A DNA stretch of 64,000 nucleotides, taken from positions 186,001-250,000 of the forward strand of contig NZ_LZHZ01000004.1 in NCBI RefSeq assembly GCF_001667505.1, given 5' to 3'. Shown in pieces: positions 55,312-62,954 of the stretch (position 1 is its first letter; each line of letters starts with the position of its first letter). A program made the translations under genes and the position numbers. A model generated the notes under the pieces. The model worked only from the letters and a program-made list of their open reading frames with translations. It did no database searches and was not told the DNA's origin. Origin of the DNA: Mycobacterium sp. ACS1612. Lineage in GTDB: Bacteria > Actinomycetota > Actinomycetes > Mycobacteriales > Mycobacteriaceae.

Positions 55312-57215
55312 CACACCGCCGACCTCGGCGCCTCGGTCCCCACCGATGTCAGGTTCCGGCCGGGTGGTTGGTAGTTGGTCAGCTCGACCTGCGAGTCAGT
55401 CATCACGCCGGCTTCCGATGCCATCCACCGGAGAGCCGAACTGTGGTCGGCGAACCTGTTCAAGCTGGCCTCGCCATCGACCAGCGCCAACGGAGGGACG
55501 GTCACATGCGAGACGAGCGGATGTGACGGCCGGTGGTCGCGTATCTCTCCCGGACCGAACAATTCCTCATGGAGCTTCTCGCCGGCTCGCAGTCCCGTGT
55601 ACACGATCTCGATGTCGCTACGGTCTGCTCGGCAGATCAACAGCCGCGCAACGTCGACAATCTTCACCGGCGTCCCCATGTCCAATACCAGAGCCTCACC
55701 ACCGGTGCCGATGGCAGCCGCTTCCAGGACCAGTTGGCATGCCTCGGGAATCGTCATGAGGAACCGCGTGACGTCGGGGTGCGTCACCGTTACCGGGCCA
55801 CCTTCCGCAATTTGGCGCGAGAAGGCCTCTAGCACGGAGCCGCGGGATCCGAGAACGTTGCCGAAGCGGACGCTGACAAACCGTCCATCGACGCGCCGCG
55901 CGGTATGCGCCGTGAGCCGTTCGGTGACCCGCTTGCTGTATCCGAGGATACTGACCGGGCGCGCCGCTTTATCGGTGGAGATGTTGACGAAGGTCCCTAC
56001 GCCCACTTCGCTTGCCGCACATAAGACGTTCCAGGTTCCGACGACGTTGGTCATCCAGGCTTCGAGCGGATACTTTTCCAACAACGGCAGATGCTTGAGA
56101 GCCGCAGCGTGGATGACCACCTCTGGCCGGCACGCATTGAATATCCGGCGCATCGCACATCCATCACGGATATCGGCGAGGACGGTGTCGTCCTCGTCGA
56201 GCAACGCTCGACCGTAGATCGACAGTTGCGCAGCATGGAGAGCCGACTCATCTCGGTCGAGCATCACAAGTGCGGCCGGTTCGAACCGATGAATCTGGCG
56301 GCACATTTCCGAGCCGATGGATCCACCAGCACCGGTGACAAGCACACGACGTCCGGAGATCTCGGCGGCGATGATGTCCTCGTCCAGGTGGGCCGGTGAG
56401 CGACCAAGGAGGCCATCAAGATCCAGATCGCGAACATCGTTGCTTTGTCGTGTACTGCGCACCAGTTCGGCACCGGATGGCACAATCAACGCTCCGACTC
56501 CGAGAAGCGCGGCCTGCGACGATACGTCCCTGATCAATTCGGGATCTGGATCAGCGATCGCGATCACCACAGCGTCAGCACAGAAGCGCGCAACGACGGA
56601 CGACAAATCCTTTCTGGTACCGCGTACTTGGACGCCGGCGACGTGCAGATGCCGCTTGTGTGGATCGTCATCGAGCAACGCCACCGGTTCATACGGCATT
56701 CTGTCGTCCAGCTTCATCTGCCGCGTCAGATTCTGACCGGTACGACCGGCGCCCAGGACGACCACTCTGCGCCGACGCACGACGTGGTTTCGGCGCCGTC
56801 GGGCTAAGTCGCGTGCTAGCCAGCGCACGCCCAGTGCACCACCCAGCGCGAATGTTCCCGCGAGCACAGGCACACTTCGCGGCACCGAGTACGGCTCCAC
56901 CAACGCAACCGTGACCTGCAACAGCGCGGCCGAGACAGCAGCGACAGTTGCCAGCGCCGCACATTCCTCGAAACTCGCAACGATGTAGCGGTGTCGGTAG
57001 ATCCCCATTGCACTGGCTACCGCGCCATTGGCCAACATTGCTGTCACCGCGACGATGGCCGTCGGGGTCATGCTCACGTGCTCGATGTCAAAGTCGAATC
57101 TCGCGAAGGTCGCCACCCATACCGCGATGAACCACACCGCACTATCCGCGACCCACCACGGAGACACGGGTCCGAACTGCGCCGCGGCGTCCGTTGGCTG
57201 AAAGAACTTCTTCAC
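55311..57215 (-). CDS. CapD/PglF-type UDP-sugar 4,6-dehydratase
   Basis: A 634-residue membrane enzyme: four N-terminal helices (about residues 20-135), a first Rossmann domain (VVVLGAGRTG, 151-160) and a catalytic SDR domain with GAGGSIGSE at 295-303. It produces UDP-4-keto-6-deoxy-HexNAc. In this long family the usual SDR Tyr position is normally Met; here the aligned stretch reads L-G-Y-S-K. A GTG start at 57215 is preferred over longer frames because GGAG precedes it and it avoids a 100-base overlap with the epimerase gene. Confidence 0.9.
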   Translation of the reverse strand: MKKFFQPTDAAAQFGPVSPWWVADSAVWFIAVWVATFARFDFDIEHVSMTPTAIVAVTAMLANGAVASAMGIYRHRYIVASFEECAALATVAAVSAALLQVTVALVEPYSVPRSVPVLAGTFALGGALGVRWLARDLARRRRNHVVRRRRVVVLGAGRTGQNLTRQMKLDDRMPYEPVALLDDDPHKRHLHVAGVQVRGTRKDLSSVVARFCADAVVIAIADPDPELIRDVSSQAALLGVGALIVPSGAELVRSTRQSNDVRDLDLDGLLGRSPAHLDEDIIAAEISGRRVLVTGAGGSIGSEMCRQIHRFEPAALVMLDRDESALHAAQLSIYGRALLDEDDTVLADIRDGCAMRRIFNACRPEVVIHAAALKHLPLLEKYPLEAWMTNVVGTWNVLCAASEVGVGTFVNISTDKAARPVSILGYSKRVTERLTAHTARRVDGRFVSVRFGNVLGSRGSVLEAFSRQIAEGGPVTVTHPDVTRFLMTIPEACQLVLEAAAIGTGGEALVLDMGTPVKIVDVARLLICRADRSDIEIVYTGLRAGEKLHEELFGPGEIRDHRPSHPLVSHVTVPPLALVDGEASLNRFADHSSALRWMASEAGVMTDSQVELTNYQPPGRNLTSVGTEAPRSAV

Positions 57216-57307
57216 AGTCGCTCCGTTGCGTCGCCGCAGATCCGAGACACCGCTGGCGTTCGAATGTCGGGGGGTGGCGTCATGAAGCGATGCATCGTTT
57301 CTCCAGA

Positions 57308-58249
57308 TCATGCGCCGACAGACAGCGAAGGATCCGGCCGCAGAGTGCCGCATAGCCAATGCATGGTGCGCCCGATACCGGACAGTAGGTCGACGGTGGG
57401 CGCCCACCCGAGCTCTCTTTCTGCCTTCCCGTCGGTCAGCGCGACAGCATGTAAATCGGGCCGGCCATCCTCGACCGGGACATCCGTCGACGGCTCATCG
57501 AAATAGGCTGATAAGCAATGCCGCAACTCTGCGCTCGTCGTGTGTTGTCCGGTACCGATCTGGTAAGTACCGGTCAACCCGATCGGCGCGCAACCTGCGC
57601 GCATGAAGGCCTGCACGACGTCGCTGACGTAGATGAAGTCGAGCGCCGCGCCGCCAACGCTCGTAATAGGAGGCTGGCCGGTGATCATCGCCTCTCCCAG
57701 AAGCCAGATCGCATCGGCGGGGCCATGGGGATTCTGGCGTGGACCGTAGACGTTTGACAACGCCAGACAGATCGGTGCCAACCCATACGTCTCCGCATAG
57801 GCGCGCAGATACATCTCGCCCGCCAATTTTCCAACCGCGCAGGGGGAAAGACCAGGAGAGCCGGACACCTGGGACGCTGCGTACACGATTCGCCGCACGC
57901 CCGCATGTCGACTCGCTTCGCAGAGATTGATCGTTCCGAGCACATTGCTACGCGCGTCGAATTGTGGGTCGTCAAAGGCGGTCTGCACATTCACCTGTGC
58001 AGCAAGGTGAAAGATGACATCCGGATTGCAGCCCGCGACGATGCCTTTAAGATCGGGGGCCTGAATGTCTCTGCGTAGGAAGATAAATCGCCCTGAGCTG
58101 AGCGCGTTGTACTTGAACGCGTGCTCCAGGTTCGCCAGTGATCCGCTGCTGAGGTTGTCCACGCCGACCACTTGGTATCCGCTCGCGAGCAAGCCGTCGA
58201 CCAGATTGGATCCGATGAATCCTGCGGCACCCGTGACCAAAGCCCTCAT
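57308..58249 (-). CDS. Extended SDR epimerase/dehydratase with altered catalytic Tyr
   Basis: A 313-residue NAD-binding sugar-nucleotide SDR. The cofactor motif is GAAGFIGSN at residues 7-15, then DNLSSGS and HLAAQVNVQ. The catalytic Y-x-x-x-K motif is C-A-V-G-K here: Cys137 (codon TGC) in place of Tyr, with Lys141 kept. The nearest general relatives are UDP-glucose/GlcNAc 4-epimerases. It may be inactive, may use Cys, or the change may be recent. It lies 92 bp before CapD and 57 bp after glmS. Confidence 0.84.
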   Translation of the reverse strand: MRALVTGAAGFIGSNLVDGLLASGYQVVGVDNLSSGSLANLEHAFKYNALSSGRFIFLRRDIQAPDLKGIVAGCNPDVIFHLAAQVNVQTAFDDPQFDARSNVLGTINLCEASRHAGVRRIVYAASQVSGSPGLSPCAVGKLAGEMYLRAYAETYGLAPICLALSNVYGPRQNPHGPADAIWLLGEAMITGQPPITSVGGAALDFIYVSDVVQAFMRAGCAPIGLTGTYQIGTGQHTTSAELRHCLSAYFDEPSTDVPVEDGRPDLHAVALTDGKAERELGWAPTVDLLSGIGRTMHWLCGTLRPDPSLSVGA

Positions 58250-58306
58250 CGCGCACCACCGAAGCGGGCACTGCAGCAGAAGGGTGAAATTCGCCGGTCC
58301 ATTCGA

Positions 58307-60079
58307 TCACTCCACCGTCACGGATTTGGCCAGATTTCGAGGTTTGTCCACGTCGTTTCCTCGAGAGAGTGCGAGAGTGCGGGCGAGGATCTGCATCGGC
58401 ACCACCGACTCGAGCGGACCCCACGGCACGAGGCTGTCATCCAACGGAATTGTGCTGCTCGCCCCGCCGATGCTGATGACGCGGCCACCGCGAGCAGTCA
58501 CCTCGGCGACGTTGGCCGGCAGTTTGGCATCGCCATTGTCAACAACGACAACAGGAGTTCCATCACCAACGAGTGCAAGCGGTCCGTGCTTGAGTTCGCC
58601 TGCCGGGTAGTGTTCGGCCCACCGATAGGTGAGCTCCTTCAGTTTGAGTGCACCTTCGGCCGCATACGGTAACCCGGTCCCTCTGGCGATGAATAGAAAT
58701 CCACTCGCAGAGCTCACCTGCTCGGCGATCGGCGGGACCAGACACTTGGCAGCGGTGCCTGCCGCTGCAAGCCGGTCAGGCATTCGCCGAAGTTCGTCGA
58801 CGAGTCGAATGGCGTCTTTCATCGATACTCTCTTTTCGGCAACAAGCGCCGAAATCATCAATGCGACACCGGCAATGACCTGACACACGAATGTCTTCGT
58901 TGCCGCCACGCCGATCTCTGGACCAGCAGCGCAAGTGATGACTGCATCGGCGCGACGCGCCAACGTCGAGTGCAAGTTATTGGTGAGCGCCACGATGGGT
59001 CCCTCGATAGGCCGAGAGTCGAGCGCACGCAGTACGTCGGCCGTCTCGCCGGACTGGCTGATCGAAAGGCACAGCGTCCTCGGCTCAACGACCTCGTCGT
59101 AGGCCTCGCTCGCCACAGTGAGCGTCACGGCCATACCCCCGATACGACGCACGAGGTTGGCGATGGCAAACCCCGCGTTCAAAGAGCTCCCACATCCGAT
59201 GATCTGCAGTCGGTCGAACGGCGGTAACCCGAGATCGGTCCACAGCGACGCATCTGCGACCCCGTCACCGACTGCGTCCAGCACCCGGGCGGCGGCAACC
59301 GGCTGTTCGTCGATCTCCTTGGCCATGTAGTCGACGTAGCCGTTGAGCTCGACATCGGCGCTATGCCAGTCACACCGAGCGATCACCGGCCCTACGGACT
59401 GGCTGTGATGGCCGTTGACGCCATTCAGCTCGATCACATCACCATCCTCGAGCACTTGAAATTCGTCGACCCATTCAGCGATCGCCGCGATGTCACTTGA
59501 CGCGAAATCGCCGTAAGGTGTGTGCGCCACGAGTAGTGGAGATTGATTGGCTGCCAGGATGATTCGGCCAGTTCGGTTTTCGACAACCGCTATCGCCCAG
59601 GAGCCCTCGACCGGGGTGAGAGCCGTCTGTACAGCGTCCAGAAGATCACTAGAAATGTCTAGCTGATCTTCGATCAGATGGCACAGCACTTCACTGTCGA
59701 CAGAGGACGCGAATTGATGACCCGTTACAGAAAGCGCCTCCCGAAGAATATCGGCATTCTCGATGATTCCGTTGTGCACCAGAGCAATCCGTCCCCTGCA
59801 GTCAGTGTGCGGATGCGCATTGCAGTCTGTGACAGGTCCGTGGGTCGCCCATCGTGTGTGTCCGATACCCACGTCACCCAACGGGGCGCCGGTCCAGCCG
59901 CTCACGAGTCGATCCAACGAGCCAATCCGACCCACCGTGCGAAGCGTCGCGAGTTCACCGGTGTTGGTGCGCACCGCGACTCCGACCGAGTCGTACCCGC
60001 GGTATTCCAGCCTCCGCAGAGCCAGAAGAAGGTAGTCGATCACTGGCTCATGTGTTGAGCACGCAACAATGCCGCACAT
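58307..60079 (-). CDS. glmS: Glucosamine-fructose-6-phosphate aminotransferase (glmS-type) of the polysaccharide cluster
   Basis: Makes glucosamine 6-phosphate from fructose 6-phosphate and glutamine, feeding UDP-GlcNAc. It has 590 residues: an N-terminal class II glutaminase with Cys2 (MCGIVAC), then two SIS domains (CGSSLNAGFA and GTGLPYAAEGALKLKE), ending with KSVTVE. The chromosomal mycobacterial enzyme is usually somewhat longer, so this is probably a second, cluster-dedicated copy. It is the first biosynthetic gene after the two regulator genes. Confidence 0.95.
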   Translation of the reverse strand: MCGIVACSTHEPVIDYLLLALRRLEYRGYDSVGVAVRTNTGELATLRTVGRIGSLDRLVSGWTGAPLGDVGIGHTRWATHGPVTDCNAHPHTDCRGRIALVHNGIIENADILREALSVTGHQFASSVDSEVLCHLIEDQLDISSDLLDAVQTALTPVEGSWAIAVVENRTGRIILAANQSPLLVAHTPYGDFASSDIAAIAEWVDEFQVLEDGDVIELNGVNGHHSQSVGPVIARCDWHSADVELNGYVDYMAKEIDEQPVAAARVLDAVGDGVADASLWTDLGLPPFDRLQIIGCGSSLNAGFAIANLVRRIGGMAVTLTVASEAYDEVVEPRTLCLSISQSGETADVLRALDSRPIEGPIVALTNNLHSTLARRADAVITCAAGPEIGVAATKTFVCQVIAGVALMISALVAEKRVSMKDAIRLVDELRRMPDRLAAAGTAAKCLVPPIAEQVSSASGFLFIARGTGLPYAAEGALKLKELTYRWAEHYPAGELKHGPLALVGDGTPVVVVDNGDAKLPANVAEVTARGGRVISIGGASSTIPLDDSLVPWGPLESVVPMQILARTLALSRGNDVDKPRNLAKSVTVE

Positions 60080-60271
60080 CAGCGCGGCTCGCGCGCGGAG
60101 ATCGCGAAATCGTCTGCTGTGTATGCGGTTACCAGGGCGAGAACGTATTGGCCGTTCGCCAGCGACCGCCGGCGATGATCCAGAGCTAATTCAAAGACCA
60201 TTACCCAACTATCGATGGGCAAACGAGCCGCGTACATAGACCGTCAGACCCAAATTTGATGGGACCGAGGT

Positions 60272-61231
60272 CTAGATCTTTCGTGCGCCTCGGTCAGACC
60301 ACATGGCGCGCGAAACGGCCGCCGCTTCGGCCCTGGTATTCACTCCGAGCTTTGTCAGCAGGTTGTGGACATGGTTTTTCACCGTATGCACGGCGATGTC
60401 GAGTCTTTTCGCGATATCCCTGTTGGATCGGCCTAGTTCCAGCATCTTGAGGATCTGGGTCTCACGGGTCGTGAGAACTAAGTCTCGTCCGCTTAGTTGC
60501 GGCTGAGACGCGAGGTTCGAAAGCCGACGGAGCAAAACAGCCGACACCCGGGGCGGACAGATCGCCTCCCCGCGTGCGACGTTGTGTATCAACATGATCA
60601 GTTCGTCGAGAGAATCACCGCGCATGTGATAGCCGGCCACTCCCGCTTCGGCGCACGCGATGATCGCCTCCTCATCATCTTCTGGAAGGCCAAGAACGAT
60701 GATCCGCACACCGGGACTCATATCGTTGGCGGCGCGGATCAACAGGCGACCGCCTCTAGTCGCCATGTTGAGCACCATCACACTCGGGCTTGAGCCTTCG
60801 AAGGCGGCCACTAGTGAGGGCAGATCCCATGCCTCGCTCTCTACGACCAACCCTCTGGCTGCAAGTATCGCGACCAGGATCTCCCGAAAAAGGGCACAGT
60901 CATCGATGATCACAATTCCTAGCGCTGCTACCGATTTCTGCCAAGCCGCGGCCTCAGGCGACGCGTCCGATATGTCGACGGAGTTCGCTGATGCTTCGGA
61001 ACTCTGGTGTACCAGTGCCGCAGTTTCTGCCGATACGTAACCTGATTGACTCGGGCTTTCGTCATCATCGAGTGGTCGCAGACCAGCAACTATGGCGAAG
61101 GCCAGCGAATCCGGCGGGAACGCACACGTCGCAAGTCGCGATGCCTCTTGGCCCGTGACGTCAGCAACACCGTTCACAGTACGAGACAGTGTTGCTGACG
61201 CCCCCCGTTCTGTCGCTTCTCTTTCTGACAT
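60272..61231 (-). CDS. LuxR/NarL-type regulator with atypical receiver, first copy
   Basis: A 319-residue regulator from the ATG at 61231 (GGAG upstream; an ATG at 61312 is possible). After a disordered segment, the receiver begins with the acidic pair D110-D111 (IVIIDDCALFRE). The phospho-acceptor Asp is replaced by Asn155 (VLNMATRGG) and the conserved Lys by Arg204 (YHMRGDS). A C-terminal LuxR-type HTH follows (LTTRETQILKMLEL, DIAKRLDIAVHTVKNHVH). It is therefore probably not controlled by ordinary phosphorylation. It lies 192 bp upstream of glmS on the same strand and is 40-50% alike to the next gene by eye. Confidence 0.88.
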   Translation of the reverse strand: MSEREATERGASATLSRTVNGVADVTGQEASRLATCAFPPDSLAFAIVAGLRPLDDDESPSQSGYVSAETAALVHQSSEASANSVDISDASPEAAAWQKSVAALGIVIIDDCALFREILVAILAARGLVVESEAWDLPSLVAAFEGSSPSVMVLNMATRGGRLLIRAANDMSPGVRIIVLGLPEDDEEAIIACAEAGVAGYHMRGDSLDELIMLIHNVARGEAICPPRVSAVLLRRLSNLASQPQLSGRDLVLTTRETQILKMLELGRSNRDIAKRLDIAVHTVKNHVHNLLTKLGVNTRAEAAAVSRAMWSDRGARKI

Positions 61232-61491
61232 ATGTCCATCTCCGGGGGCTCGGCGCGCCGGAACTAATTCGAAGTCCCGGAGGCCACCAGCTGAAACGTG
61301 CCAAGGCGCCATGGCCGAACCCGGGTCGCGATGTACGACAGATGATCGGGCAGCAACCTGCGGCCATGTCGAGTCTGTGAACGACCAAGAGGGCGAACTG
61401 CAGCTAACGCGTACGGCACCGATCCACTATTAACCCAAACCGACCCGGCCGTACATGGATCATTGGAGTCATTTAGACAACGGGTCCGGGC

Positions 61492-62394
61492 CTAGATCTC
61501 CTCCGCCAGTTCGCGATGCCCGAGGGATCGCGAGTACGCGGCAGCCTCTGCTCGGGTGCTGACACCAAGTTTGGTTAACACACTGTGCACGTGGTTTTTC
61601 ACCGTATGCAGTGCAATACACAGGTGGTCGGCAATGTCGCGGTTCGACAGGCCTGTTTCGAGTAATCGAAGGATCTGGATCTCGCGCGAAGTAAGCACTA
61701 GTTCCTTGGTCTCGGGGCGCCGCTGCGAGGCGAGCGTTGACAGTCGTCGCAGCAGAATCGCCGAAACCCTTGGCGAACAGTGCGATTCCTCGTTGGCGAC
61801 CTTGGACATGAGCGCGAGTAGGTCATCAAGGGACTCTGCCCGGAGGTGGTAGCCAGCAACGCCCGCTTCAGCGCATGCAACGATCTCCGGTTCGTCATCC
61901 TCCGAGATGCCGACGGCGATGATTTTCGCCTCGGGGCACCTATCCCTCACCAGTCGGAGCAATGTCATGTTGTCGCGGGTGCCCATGTTGAAAAGCACAA
62001 TCGCAGGCGTGGCTTCACTGAGCGCCGCATACAACGAGCGCTGGTCCCACGCCACCGCCGTTTTCGACCCATCGTGCGCGGCGAAGATCGTCGCGAGGTT
62101 CTCGCGATTCAGCTTGCAGTCATCGACGATAAGGAACCTGACATCTGGCGTGGAGCATCCACGTTCGACGGGTGCTGACCGATGTTCACAGCGCGGGAAG
62201 GAATGAGCCGAAAGTGGGCCGCCGAATGCCGAACGGGAAGGCGGCCCGTCCATCGGCAGGGGGAATCGTGTCGACAGATCCTTCGGCAGCGCGGTATGCA
62301 TACTGTCGCGAGCCCCCCCTCGACAGTCCTCCAAGGGTCCCGAGGCCGGGAGGACGTATTGGTCGTTTCGTGCGTAATTCCATAGATGAGCCAT
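61492..62394 (-). CDS. LuxR/NarL-type regulator with atypical receiver, second copy
   Basis: A 300-residue paralogue of the preceding regulator. The receiver has D91-D92 (FLIVDDCKLNRE), Asn136 where the phospho-acceptor Asp should be (VLFNMGTRDN) and Arg185 in place of Lys (YHLRAES). The LuxR HTH covers about residues 232-290 (LTSREIQILRLLE, TVKNHVHSVLTKLGV). GGAG precedes its ATG. The two genes arose by tandem duplication, and a third, decayed copy lies at 34,901. It heads the leftward cluster. Confidence 0.88.
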   Translation of the reverse strand: MAHLWNYARNDQYVLPASGPLEDCRGGARDSMHTALPKDLSTRFPLPMDGPPSRSAFGGPLSAHSFPRCEHRSAPVERGCSTPDVRFLIVDDCKLNRENLATIFAAHDGSKTAVAWDQRSLYAALSEATPAIVLFNMGTRDNMTLLRLVRDRCPEAKIIAVGISEDDEPEIVACAEAGVAGYHLRAESLDDLLALMSKVANEESHCSPRVSAILLRRLSTLASQRRPETKELVLTSREIQILRLLETGLSNRDIADHLCIALHTVKNHVHSVLTKLGVSTRAEAAAYSRSLGHRELAEEI

Positions 62395-62954
62395 AGTCTC
62401 GACTCCACCGAAGTAAACAAGATTTCCGAATTGCTCTGTCTTGGCCCACGTTCGGGCGCAAGGACCTTCAGCCGCAAGGCCAATGGCGCCCGCAAGGACT
62501 CCACCTCGGCAGGACCCCTCCCACCGCGTTACCTTTCGGCTTGACCCCCTCTGGTTACTTCCCCCTTATTTGCTTGACCTTCAAGTTGTGCATCATGCTA
62601 GGCATTTGCCGAAAACAGGGTCAACGACATCGAGGGCATGGCTGGGCAAATGTTTGCGTTGTCACGTGAACCCCCCCGGACCGGGTCGGTCTACTACGAA
62701 ATCCACGGAGCCAAAGCCACAGCTGACACGCTAGATTTCATCCCTTTAGTATGGTTTTGGTGTGACTTACGCACCCGAAAATTGGTCCGGGGCCCACGTG
62801 CGTATGCAAGCGCCGTTTACCGTGGATATACGGTTACAGGACCAAATCCCAGCTCACAGACTATTCCCAGGTGAATACAGGGCCTGTATCCCGCCGAGGG
62901 GGTGAGCAACGTGTCGCCGGGATCGACGAGAATTTGAGAGTCTTTGCCCGATCG
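62395..62954. other. Intergenic stretch at the right border of the polysaccharide island
   Basis: 560 bp without a supported gene. A frame of about 47 codons (GTG at 62760 to about 62903) is open but short and unfamiliar. The left end should contain the promoter for the second LuxR gene. The right end lies behind the stop of ltp2, marking where the steroid regulon resumes. No tRNA, integrase or direct repeat matching the left border was seen. Confidence 0.45.

Noticed and set aside
62638..62903. Short open frames right of the LuxR genes, one reading VYYEIHG like the start of an alpha/beta hydrolase
   Set aside because: Under 80 residues, no ribosome-binding site, no further hydrolase motifs; the likeness is probably chance.
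28000..62954. Prophage or integrative element as the origin of the island
   Set aside because: No integrase, transposase, phage gene, tRNA or direct repeats at the borders were seen.
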